Source of the DNA: Candidatus Nitrosopumilus sp.
GTDB taxonomy: Archaea; Thermoproteota; Nitrososphaeria; Nitrososphaerales; Nitrosopumilaceae
Direction: 5' to 3'
DNA: 17,869 nucleotides
Assembly: GCA_029864805.1 (NCBI GenBank)
Contig: JAOTSS010000040.1
Coordinates: forward strand, 1 to 17,869
Positions 6,109 through 13,123 of the stretch are shown piece by piece. The position numbers and the translations under genes are program-made. Position 1 is the stretch's first letter; each line of letters begins with the position of its first letter. The notes beneath the pieces are model-generated. The model ran no database searches. It saw nothing but the letters and a program-made list of their open reading frames with translations, and was not told the DNA's origin.

Positions 6109-6420
6109 ATGAAACTCCAACAAGATTACATTGATGCTTGGAAGAATGTGATAAATTCTGCAATTGTATTAAAACTAGAATATACAAATAATGCTGGATT
6201 TTTGGCAAATATATCTGAATCAACCCCCCAAAATATTCGTAACATGATTGAACTGTCAATCAAAACATATCTTCAACAAAACAAGTTTCTCTTTGATACA
6301 GTTACTATGACTAAACAATCATTTACAATATTCAACAATGTCACAACATCATTTACTGATCTGAATAAGGAGATAATAGATTACTTGATGTCGACATACG
6401 AACCAAAATTAAGAATGTGA
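6109..6420 (+). CDS. Phasin-like helical protein (3' part of a frameshifted gene), 103 aa as read
   Basis: As read from ATG 6109 the product is 103 aa; with the frame upstream (from 5999) it would be about 140 aa. It is all-helical: YIDAWKNVINSAIVLKLEYT, then a NNAGFLANISESTPQ loop, then helices containing TKQSFTIFNNVTTSF and DLNKEIIDYLMSTYEP. Size, helicity and Asn/Gln/Thr-rich composition resemble phasin-like proteins, which coat polyhydroxyalkanoate granules; this is a weak, pattern-based suggestion. A 20-nt repeat (AATAATGCTGGATTTTTGGC at 6187-6206, nearly identical at 6049-6069) encodes the NNAGF motif twice. The AsnC-domain gene follows after 15 bp with its own ribosome-binding site, so the two are probably one operon. 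Confidence 0.6.
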   Translation: MKLQQDYIDAWKNVINSAIVLKLEYTNNAGFLANISESTPQNIRNMIELSIKTYLQQNKFLFDTVTMTKQSFTIFNNVTTSFTDLNKEIIDYLMSTYEPKLRM

Positions 6421-6426
6421 AGGTGA
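6421..6426 (+). promoter_or_regulatory. Shine-Dalgarno site
   Basis: AGGTGA, complementary to the archaeal 16S 3' end, lies 9 bases before ATG 6436. A strong site directly after the upstream stop indicates translation within a polycistronic message. Confidence 0.65.
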
Positions 6427-6435
6427 TAGAATAAA

Positions 6436-6954
6436 ATGACAAGATCTTATGTTTTAATGAATTGTGATCTGGGTTCAGAAAAGGAAGTCATTTCCACACT
6501 GAAAAAAATTAATGGCATAAAAGAAGCTCATGGAACTCTTGGTCTTTATGATATTATCGTACAAATTGAAATGGATTCTGAAGAGAAGATTAGAGAAGTC
6601 ATCACAAGAACAATACGTAAAATGCCAAAAATTCACAATACCGTAACTTTGACTCGTTCAGAATCAGGGGAATTATTTCAAGCATCTGAGAAATTAATTG
6701 GAATGATGTTGGGACAAAATCTTGTACAGGCATATGTCGTGATTCATTCTGATAAAGGAGAAGAATATACTATCTTGAAAAATCTTAGTCACATACCAGA
6801 AGTAAAAGAAGCTGATGTAATTTTTGGATTTTATGATGTAATTTGTAAAATAGAAGCACCAGATAACAAAACATTAGAAAATGTGATAACTAAAGCCATA
6901 CGGACATTACCTCACATCAAATCCAGTATGACATTACACGTTGTCAATGAATAA
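6436..6954 (+). CDS. Tandem AsnC/Lrp ligand-binding (RAM) domain protein, 172 aa
   Basis: The product has two copies of the AsnC-type C-terminal (RAM) domain and no DNA-binding domain. Copy 1 (about 1-78) begins SYVLMNCDLGSEKEVISTLK and has the GTLGLYDIIVQIE strand. Copy 2 (about 95-170) begins QAYVVIHSDKGEEYTILKNL and has the VIFGFYDVICKIE strand. In Lrp/AsnC regulators this domain binds amino acids or other small effectors and oligomerises. Stand-alone versions are common in archaea and may act as ligand sensors or effectors of other proteins. Each copy ends in a conserved helix-strand (TIRKMPKIHNTVTL and AIRTLPHIKSSMTL). The start is ATG 6436 with a good Shine-Dalgarno. It is probably co-transcribed with the phasin-like gene. 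Confidence 0.9.
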   Translation: MTRSYVLMNCDLGSEKEVISTLKKINGIKEAHGTLGLYDIIVQIEMDSEEKIREVITRTIRKMPKIHNTVTLTRSESGELFQASEKLIGMMLGQNLVQAYVVIHSDKGEEYTILKNLSHIPEVKEADVIFGFYDVICKIEAPDNKTLENVITKAIRTLPHIKSSMTLHVVNE

Positions 6955-7156
6955 GAACCTTGATCATCTCTTGTTTGTAACTGAGATATGCAAATTTGGC
7001 GACATTAAAAACATCATGGCTATAGTTAATTTGATTTATTTCACTAAAGTATTAGCTATTTTATTATTTTAAGTGTTTTAATTTTTATTGTTTTACTGAA
7101 CAAATTTGAAGAGTAATCTAACTGTGGTTTAAATTCAATTATAGGAATATGGGATT

Positions 7157-7255
7157 ATGAGTGAATTAATCGTAGGATATCATGGTGTTAGAAATGCTTT
7201 GATTTTTGTAGGAGTAATTGCTGCACTTGCCACATTAGTGTTCTTTTTGAAATAG
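7157..7255 (+). CDS. Single-membrane-span mini-protein, 32 aa
   Basis: A 32-aa product from ATG (7157-7159) to TAG. A short polar N-terminus (MSELIVGYHGVRN) is followed by one clear transmembrane helix (about 14-31, ALIFVGVIAALATLVFFL) and a terminal Lys. Such single-span peptides often associate with respiratory or transport complexes; nothing here identifies the partner. It stands alone between the AsnC-domain gene and a non-coding stretch. It is supported only by composition and a clean frame. Confidence 0.55.
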   Translation: MSELIVGYHGVRNALIFVGVIAALATLVFFLK

Positions 7256-7293
7256 CCAATTCGGGTATTCCCTATTTTATTAAATGAATAAAA

Positions 7294-7340
7294 TTGGAAT
7301 TAAAGACCGACAACGTTTTCTTGTCCGGTAACAATTCCAA
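7294..7340 (+). other. Long imperfect hairpin downstream of the mini membrane protein
   Basis: TTGGAATT (7294-7301) pairs with AATTCCAA (7333-7340). After a small internal loop, ACCGACAA (7306-7313) pairs with TTGTC-c-GGT (7321-7329), with loop CGTTTTC. Sixteen pairs with one bulge in AT-rich DNA is unlikely to be chance. It may be an RNA 3'-end structure for the gene ending at 7255 or an independent small RNA. Confidence 0.5.
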
Positions 7341-7611
7341 CTACATCGTATTTTCTAAAATAGTATTTAGGACTAATGATTCATACAAATGATTTGTTCA
7401 TTAGTGTTTGAAGTTAATTTAACAATTCAGATTGTTGTCCATCACACCCAAAATAGCAGTTATTTTGAAACCAAAGATAAAGATTGAACAACCTGCAAAT
7501 CCTGAAACAATAAACCAATACAATCAGGATAAGTTTTTTGGATGCATGACTAAGAGTATACTGTAGGGCATTTACGGATTATTAAGTATGAAATGAATCA
7601 ATTAAAAAAAG

Positions 7612-7625
7612 TAAACAAATGTTTA
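7612..7625. promoter_or_regulatory. Palindrome, site F of the AACAAATGTT motif
   Basis: TAAACAAATGTTTA is a perfect five-base-arm palindrome around AAAT. It is followed about 19 bp later by TATA-like CTTATTTC (7645-7652) and, about 25 bp after that, by the ATG of the mini zinc ribbon at 7673. Confidence 0.5.
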
Positions 7626-7672
7626 TTTTCATATGGATCAATTTCTTATTTCAGTTTGCCATTTACAGTACA

Positions 7673-7786
7673 ATGATGGCGTTGGCTATTTGGAAATGTG
7701 TTGAATGTGATTTGACCCTATTTTTGGATTCTAATATTTCAGTTACAGTTTGCCCTCACTGTAAAAAGACGATGATTAAGATATGA
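7673..7786 (+). CDS. Mini zinc-ribbon protein, 37 aa (paralogue 3)
   Basis: The 37-aa product has IWKCVEC (C9, C12), 14 intervening residues (DLTLFLDSNISVTV), then CPHC (C27, C30) and a basic tail CKKTMIKI. It is homologous to the mini zinc ribbons at 3165-3275 and 3567-3686, but here on the plus strand 4 kb away. Tandem ATGs (7673, 7676) occur as in the 3567-3686 copy. The TATA-like box about 25 bp before ATG 7673 suggests a leaderless transcript, and palindrome site F lies just upstream. No partner gene is obvious. Confidence 0.75.
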   Translation: MMALAIWKCVECDLTLFLDSNISVTVCPHCKKTMIKI

Positions 7787-7899
7787 ATCAACATTTTATC
7801 TTTCAAGAAGTTCCATCCACATTGACTGAATGAGAGTATCAACCTGTCTCTAAAAAATTTCCATTTGTACGTAAAGGATATAGAAATTTACTCATTCAT

Positions 7900-8754
7900 C
7901 TAAAATGAATTTTTGATTTCTCTTATTGTTTTTAGTTGCTCAAAGTATTCCTTTTTTGAATCAGCCCTGACATCGCACACTAGATGAGTCAGTCCAATTT
8001 TTTGATATTCTTGAATTTGTGAGATTAATTCGTCAATGTTGCCAACTAATCGTAATCTGGGAGTTCCATCTGTTCCTGTATATCGAGATTCAATTTTTTG
8101 ATTGGCAGTAAAATTAATTCGTAAAGACCAGATAAAATTACCCTTTTTCAGTTGCATTATCTTTTGCATTCCCAAACCATATTCTTGTGGAGATATACCA
8201 ACTGGATGCCATCCATCACCAATTGTTGCAACTCGCTTTAATGCCCCATCAGATTGTCCTCCAATCAATATCGGGGGTCCGTTATCAGATATGGGCATAG
8301 GTTCACAAGAATATCCTTGTTTTGAATACTCACCTGCCCACATCTTTCTCATGATACCAATATTTTCTGCAATGGTCTTTGTTCTATTTTTAAAATCATA
8401 TCCAAGTAAATCAAATTCTTTTTTGTTCCATCCTATTCCAATTCCAATCATCACTCTTCCGTTTGAGAGTGAATCCAGAGTTGCAATTTGTTTTGCCAAA
8501 ACAAGTGGCTCCCTGAGAGGAACCAAAAGTATCGAAGAGCCCAGCTGTACATGTTCAGTAATTGATGCTAAAAATGCCAGTGTCGTAACACTCTCAAAGA
8601 CTCTATTCCACGGAGTATCACTCTTTGGAACAATGATATGATCAGAGACCCATATAGAATCAAGCTCAAGTTGTTCAATCTCCAAAGCAGCATCTTTTAG
8701 AAAAGATGAAGAAGGCAGGAGTCCATAATTTGAAAGAGAGATTCCTATCTTCAT
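7900..8754 (-). CDS. Luciferase-like (LLM class) flavin/F420-dependent oxidoreductase, 284 aa
   Basis: The bacterial-luciferase-like TIM-barrel family transfers hydride using F420 or FMN; thaumarchaeal members are usually taken as F420-dependent. Recognisable segments are the N-terminal strand MKIGISLSNYG, IWVSDHI (35-40), the core LGSSILLVPLREPLVLAKQI (71-90), SNGRVMIGIGIGWNKKEF (97-114), and the PPILIGGQSDGALKRVATIGDGW strand-helix (160-182). The C-terminal end (IGLTHLVCDVRADSKKEYFEQL) is also typical. Length is in the usual range (280-340), at the short end. The start is ATG 8752-8754. The substrate cannot be told from sequence. It is flanked by non-coding DNA on both sides, so probably monocistronic. 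Confidence 0.92.
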   Translation of the reverse strand: MKIGISLSNYGLLPSSSFLKDAALEIEQLELDSIWVSDHIIVPKSDTPWNRVFESVTTLAFLASITEHVQLGSSILLVPLREPLVLAKQIATLDSLSNGRVMIGIGIGWNKKEFDLLGYDFKNRTKTIAENIGIMRKMWAGEYSKQGYSCEPMPISDNGPPILIGGQSDGALKRVATIGDGWHPVGISPQEYGLGMQKIMQLKKGNFIWSLRINFTANQKIESRYTGTDGTPRLRLVGNIDELISQIQEYQKIGLTHLVCDVRADSKKEYFEQLKTIREIKNSF

Positions 8755-9150
8755 GACTAAATCAACAATTAACTAGATTTTAGATTTTTGGGAAATGGAT
8801 TTACTGGGGAAAAAGTCTATTTCGTTGAGGCTGTTGAGATTCCCATCCATCATGTCATGAAAGTGGAACTTTTAGTTTCATGATGGTAGGCGGACCCGAC
8901 CGTATCACACACTGATCACTGTCAAACCCTAGAAAATAACGCAGAAATCTATTGGAGTGTTTTCAAACTCCTACCAATTTTTTCTGAATCTAATGTCATG
9001 TTATTCAAAATAAAATTAGATAAAATCATATTCTAGTCATATTCAGTCTAGGAAGTAAACGAAATTTACGGTTAAAATGTATTTGAGAACATCTCCATGT
9101 ATGGAAATATAATTAGTGGCACAAATAAAAGACCCACGTGGAAATAAGAA
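8755..9150. other. Intergenic stretch with hairpin and tRNA-like 12-mer
   Basis: Holds the inverted repeat at 8847-8886 and the 12-mer CGGACCCGACCG (8891-8902), which also forms the 3' end of the tRNA-Arg at 14228. A hairpin GGAGT...ACTCC lies at about 8955-8972. A divergent 31-aa plus-strand frame (TTG 8788 to TGA 8883) reads protein-like (FVEAVEIPIHHVMKVELLVS) but has no support; I leave it unannotated. Confidence 0.45.
8847..8886. repeat. Inverted repeat with two alternative pairings
   Basis: TCATGAAA (8855-8862) pairs perfectly with TTTCATGA (8876-8883). Alternatively, CCATCAT (8847-8853) pairs with ATGATGG (8880-8886), extended by GAAA/TTTC with a five-base bulge. It sits four bases before the tRNA-like 12-mer at 8891. 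It may be a structured RNA, an operator or the end of an old element. Confidence 0.45.
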
Positions 9151-11559
9151 CTAAATGTTACTTGCTTTGATCTCGATTGCTTGACGTTTCCAAGTAAGAC
9201 TGACAGCCAAGGCAACAAGATAAACGGAAATTCCAATAAGCATTGTGTAAGACCCACCATAAACTATGCTTAGAACTACTGTTAGTACTGCACCTAGTAC
9301 TGAGAATCCGCCATTTATTGCCCACATCCAAGGAACAAATGTAGGAATGTGTGATTTTAGCAATCTCATTCCAGTTGGCATTGGCATTCCCATAAGAAAG
9401 CCAATGGGAAACAAGAGTACGATACTTATTGCTGCCTTTGTTGCAAATGGTTCGGATATCACATAATAGATTAATGGTGTTAGCATGCCAGCATAGATTA
9501 AACCCAAGCTGGCTATCCCAGATATTACAAATATCAAATTTTTCGTATTCAATCTGATTAACCTTACACTAACCAGACTTCCAATGCCACTTGACAAAAG
9601 TATTGTGAACAGTAGCAACGCAAAGGTCATGGTAGGATTGCCCAGAAATAGAATCAATTTTTGCAATAAAGCTAGCTCAATTAGGATAAACCCAAATCCC
9701 AACGCAGCAAAATAAATTACAATGCTCTTTGTTGCCAGAATACTGGTATTTTTTACGTTTGTGTCCTTGCTTTTCCTCAACCAAATGTATGGAACAACAA
9801 GAAAAACTGATGCAATTCCCACACTAACATACAATAGCTGTTCTAGTATCTGAGGAAACGGTTTTTCAAATGAAAGAAAATAGGGACTGTCATCCGTTAC
9901 TGGATGCGCCTTTGTTGAAAATAACGCATAAAATTCATCAAGAGTCATTTCGTCGTTTAGCAGTTTAGAGTATGGCTCAACCATTACTTGCCCAGGAATC
10001 AATATGGGTTTGTAGTCATTACTTATGAATTCGTTTGTGAAAAATTCTATCTCATTATTGGTGAATGGTTTTTTTGAGAATATAGACATGGTTACGCTAG
10101 GATCTTTCTCGATGGACTCAGAACCAACTATAATGATGTGTTTGTACGCATCCTTTTGAGGAATTCCATTATTTTCCAACAAAGTGACAAATGTGGAGAC
10201 AAATCTAGGTGTATCAATCAACCATCGTACTGTGACAATTTTGCCTCTGTCTGTAAGATGATCATAGTATTCTTGGAATCCTTCAACGGTATACAAGAAA
10301 TTTTCTGAGACTCCAAGGCCTCCAGAAGATACAGATGCCCAAGTATCTACAAACGGAATGTAAATTATATCATATCTGTCATCTGAACGTGAAACAAAAC
10401 TTCTTCCTTCATCCACGTTTGCATCAACATATGGATGAGTATACACATTGCCAGCTTTGTTGCCATAGCTTTTCACTGTATCAAATATTATTGGATTCAA
10501 CTCAACTGAAGTAACATCGGTAATCCCACTGGTTACTGCTGCAATAACATCTCTTCCTCCGCCAGAACCTATGATGAGTGTCTTTGGCTCATCCATCATG
10601 GTAAAAGGCAGATACTGCAACCATGAGGAAAGCTCCTGTCTGCTGCTAGGTGAGCCATCCCAAGATATGATGTTAGTGCCTGCCCCTCCATCGATGAAGA
10701 TTTTTGCAACAAGGTCCTCGCCAGCGCATTGCGGTTGTCCAAATATTGGATCCAGTGCATTAGGGTCACAGTTACTTGTCTGCCCTTCAACTACGTCAAT
10801 TCTTGAAAAGGAATTCCATTGAGTTTTGACTATGTGTGTTCCAAGATTCTCCCTGAGAAAAATTGGCAAGTCCTTTTGAGCCCTAGAATCAGTCTGAATG
10901 GAAAATGTTTGGCTGATTTCATTTACACCCAACAGAGCCAATGCAAGTGCTATTACTACAAGTGAAATCAAGATGTGTTTTCTGTTTTTTGATGCTGCTG
11001 AAAAAATAATTGCACCTGCAGCTGATATAACACCTACAAGAAGAAGAGTTCCTTCTCCTCCAAGAATGCTCAACAGTACTACAACAGATAATGCACCTAA
11101 TGATGCGCCAATCAGATCAGAGGCATAAAGTCTCCCCGCAACATGTGCAAATGCACTAAACGCTGCGGAAATTATTATTCCTATAAAGAAAAAAGGGATA
11201 GAAAAAAGCAGCATAAACAATGGAAGATAGGTTATGTCTGATGCCAAAACATGCATCACAAATAAAGAAAGAGGTAAGATAAACACAATTCCTAGAGAGG
11301 AAGCAATGGTGAGATTAATTGCCCAATTTTCCTTGATCTTTTTTAACCTGTAATGCACTACAAGCCCAGATGCCCCAAGCCCTATCAGTGCCACAGATAC
11401 TGCAACAAATGCAAAGTGATACCAGATTGCAGCAGAAAAGATTCTAGTCAGAGCTATTTCCAGAACAAGTCCAGAGAGGGATGCAAGAAAGATGCCTGCA
11501 AACAGCAATCGTCGGTTTACTGATGAGGGAACAAGTCCTTGAGGTGAGGTCAAATGCAA
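9151..11559 (-). CDS. Membrane protein with spermidine-synthase-like domain, 802 aa
   Basis: A three-part protein: an N-terminal multi-span membrane region (about 17-210), a central soluble domain (about 230-520) and a C-terminal multi-span region (about 580-795). The central domain has the Rossmann/methyltransferase-like signature of polyamine synthases: TLIIGSGGGRDVIAAV (328-342), SVELNP (351-356), the DEGRSF loop (383-388), IIYIPFVDTW (398-407), then SSGGLGVSENFLYTVEGFQE. Membrane-fused spermidine-synthase-like proteins are widespread; few have proven aminopropyltransferase activity, so the substrate is uncertain. TTG at 11557-11559 is the start given; AATATAC about 25 bp upstream supports a leaderless start there, and no ATG is available nearby. 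The gene is long and intact. A hydrophobic membrane location with the catalytic domain on one face is inferred. Confidence 0.85.
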   Translation of the reverse strand: MHLTSPQGLVPSSVNRRLLFAGIFLASLSGLVLEIALTRIFSAAIWYHFAFVAVSVALIGLGASGLVVHYRLKKIKENWAINLTIASSLGIVFILPLSLFVMHVLASDITYLPLFMLLFSIPFFFIGIIISAAFSAFAHVAGRLYASDLIGASLGALSVVVLLSILGGEGTLLLVGVISAAGAIIFSAASKNRKHILISLVVIALALALLGVNEISQTFSIQTDSRAQKDLPIFLRENLGTHIVKTQWNSFSRIDVVEGQTSNCDPNALDPIFGQPQCAGEDLVAKIFIDGGAGTNIISWDGSPSSRQELSSWLQYLPFTMMDEPKTLIIGSGGGRDVIAAVTSGITDVTSVELNPIIFDTVKSYGNKAGNVYTHPYVDANVDEGRSFVSRSDDRYDIIYIPFVDTWASVSSGGLGVSENFLYTVEGFQEYYDHLTDRGKIVTVRWLIDTPRFVSTFVTLLENNGIPQKDAYKHIIIVGSESIEKDPSVTMSIFSKKPFTNNEIEFFTNEFISNDYKPILIPGQVMVEPYSKLLNDEMTLDEFYALFSTKAHPVTDDSPYFLSFEKPFPQILEQLLYVSVGIASVFLVVPYIWLRKSKDTNVKNTSILATKSIVIYFAALGFGFILIELALLQKLILFLGNPTMTFALLLFTILLSSGIGSLVSVRLIRLNTKNLIFVISGIASLGLIYAGMLTPLIYYVISEPFATKAAISIVLLFPIGFLMGMPMPTGMRLLKSHIPTFVPWMWAINGGFSVLGAVLTVVLSIVYGGSYTMLIGISVYLVALAVSLTWKRQAIEIKASNI

Positions 11560-11761
11560 ACGGTCTAAAATGTATGTATATTACTTTTTCAATTATTGTT
11601 AATGATAGATCAGAGTTTCATTTTCTAACACTCATTCCAAAGATTCCAGTAAAATTCCACAGATATGCCACATAATACAGAAATCAACAATTTCCCACAT
11701 ATATGATAGAGAATCACGAGTAGAGGCCCAGAGGGTAATAGCGACTGTAAATTCCTATTTT
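11560..11761. other. Promoter region, otherwise empty
   Basis: This 200-bp gap holds the AT-rich promoter for the gene starting at 11559. A 22-aa minus-strand frame is present but has no support. Nothing else was recognised. Confidence 0.5.
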
Positions 11762-11971
11762 TTATTTTTCAATATGATATTTCATTGCTTGACAGTGATC
11801 TGACATGAACTCTGCTAATCCATTTAGTTTTCCTTGCCATTGCTCAGTTGTAATGTCAACACATTTCTGAACAACCATGTCTGGTTCTACCAGATTCATA
11901 GCATTTTGTACATTGCGTCTGACATCAAGCATAAATTCATCGTTTGCATGTATGTGTTTTTTTGTTGCCAA
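11762..11971 (-). CDS. Hypothetical protein, 69 aa
   Basis: The 69-aa product starts at TTG (11969-11971); an internal Met at residue 14 is an alternative start. It is mainly helical, with an amphipathic segment DEFMLDVRRNVQNAMNLV and a second helix around EQWQGKLNGLAEFMSDHCQ. Two cysteines (about 37 and 60) are far apart. No membrane segment or known domain was recognised. It sits 50 bp downstream of the EEP-family gene on the same strand and may share its transcript. Confidence 0.55.
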   Translation of the reverse strand: MATKKHIHANDEFMLDVRRNVQNAMNLVEPDMVVQKCVDITTEQWQGKLNGLAEFMSDHCQAMKYHIEK

Positions 11972-12021
11972 GATTCCTTACTTCATTAAAACAATCTAAA
12001 CCACAGTGTAAAATTGTTGCA

Positions 12022-12999
12022 CTAAAAAGAAAAAACGGCTTCTATTGGAGTATGATCCGAAGCATTAGGAAAAGAATTTCTCAGATCTTCACGTATTTTT
12101 CCAGTACTTTCTTCAATGAGATCATTGTTCTTAAAGTAAGGTGAGAATAAAATATGATCAATCAGGATTTTTTGTATTTCTCCGTCAGCATTAAATGAAA
12201 TAGAATAATGCTTACCTGGCTCCTGTAGATTCTCTAGAATTTGTATTTTACATGCATTATCAAATAGCCTATAAGGCATTCTAACTGAACCAGTGAGAAT
12301 TCCTACAAAGTCACCTCCTAAAACGTATTCAAACGGGTCTAAACCTATACCGTCATTTAGATCACCCACTACTATTACAGGAGCATTTAGATCATTATCT
12401 AAAATTGAATCGATGTAATCTCTAATTTTTATTGCTTGAGCAAGTAGGATTCTTCTATTGTTTTTTGCATCTCCGGGTTTGGCATAATTAGGTTTTTTTG
12501 ATTTTGTGTGTAGACATAGCAATCTTACAGTAAAGTTTTTTGTCCCATCATCATAAGTAAAATCCATTTCAACTGGCAATCTATGATGAAAGTAAAGAGA
12601 ATCAGGATGTTCAGGATCTATGGTAGTACGCCAATCAGCAAAAGGTCCATCATGTTCTGTTCTCTCAATTTGATTATGAGTGAATTTTGGATCATCGCGA
12701 TATAAAATAAAGGAAATTTGTCTATCACTATAAGATGTATTATTTATTGGATGTCTATCACGAGGAGATGCTATCACCGTTTTGTATTTTCCTGGAAGAT
12801 GTTTTTCTAAAAATCTATTCATTTCAATTTCTTTATTGGGCCCTTCTTGTATTCCTAAAATATCTGCATCAATACCTAAAATTACATCTCTAATTTGTTG
12901 AAAATGATTATCCGAGTCTGCATCCTCTTTGGGTTTGTCACCTGAAAAATAATTATTCATATTTTCAATATTCCAAGTTGCTATTTTGAGTTGTGTCAC
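12022..12999 (-). CDS. Endonuclease/exonuclease/phosphatase (EEP) family protein, 325 aa
   Basis: The DNase I-like EEP superfamily uses metal-dependent phosphodiester or phosphate-ester hydrolysis; substrates range from DNA and RNA to lipids. The catalytic set is visible in order: N10 in IATWNIEN, E52 in ILGIQEGP, H164 in LCLHTKSK, D213 and N215 in VVGDLNDG, D281-H282, and terminal D315-H316 in ASDHTPIEAVF. All key residues appear intact, so an active enzyme is expected. No signal peptide is seen, suggesting a cytoplasmic location. The start is ATG 12997-12999. The substrate cannot be assigned; an exonuclease III-type DNA-repair role is one possibility but lacks its specific signatures. Confidence 0.9.
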   Translation of the reverse strand: MTQLKIATWNIENMNNYFSGDKPKEDADSDNHFQQIRDVILGIDADILGIQEGPNKEIEMNRFLEKHLPGKYKTVIASPRDRHPINNTSYSDRQISFILYRDDPKFTHNQIERTEHDGPFADWRTTIDPEHPDSLYFHHRLPVEMDFTYDDGTKNFTVRLLCLHTKSKKPNYAKPGDAKNNRRILLAQAIKIRDYIDSILDNDLNAPVIVVGDLNDGIGLDPFEYVLGGDFVGILTGSVRMPYRLFDNACKIQILENLQEPGKHYSISFNADGEIQKILIDHILFSPYFKNNDLIEESTGKIREDLRNSFPNASDHTPIEAVFSF

Positions 13000-13123
13000 A
13001 CATATAGAATTATTCTGTTACTTTTAAAATTTAATGAACATATGCAGTTGAAAGAATATTACTAATCAGTTTGAATGGGATACCACTTGTCTCAAAAAAA
13101 GTTCCAGATTTATAATAAATTCT

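Larger units (their letters stand above)
7256..7672. other. Intergenic stretch with two hairpins and a doubtful ORF
   Basis: Contains the long hairpin at 7294-7340, an odd palindrome ACAAAT-G-ATTTGT (7385-7397) and a perfect hairpin CAAAATA-GCAGT-TATTTTG (7449-7467). A plus-strand 44-aa frame from TTG 7432 to TAG 7566 reads plausibly (ILKPKIKIEQPANPETINQY) but overlaps the second hairpin and lacks supporting signals, so I leave it unannotated. The end holds the promoter of the mini zinc ribbon at 7673. Confidence 0.45.

Noticed and set aside
7294..7345. H/ACA-like hairpin with ACA after the stem (7343-7345)
   Set aside because: The internal loop is only 4 and 3 bases, too small for a guide pocket, and there is no K-turn.
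7592..7675. 27-aa plus-strand ORF starting at ATG 7592
   Set aside because: It overlaps palindrome site F and the promoter of the mini zinc ribbon at 7673; better explained as regulatory DNA.
8102..8641. 179-aa plus-strand ORF opposite the luciferase-like oxidoreductase
   Set aside because: The minus frame has unmistakable family motifs; the antisense frame is a shadow with unusual Pro/Cys/Ser composition.
8878..8915. C/D-box guide RNA on the plus strand (ATGATGG as C box, CTGA as D box)
   Set aside because: The boxes are too close for a two-guide archaeal C/D RNA, there are no internal C'/D' boxes, and ATGATGG is fully explained by the inverted repeat.
10571..11128. Several antisense ORFs of 60-80 codons over the 802-aa gene
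   Set aside because: Shadows of a clearly coding frame; no domain or start signals of their own.
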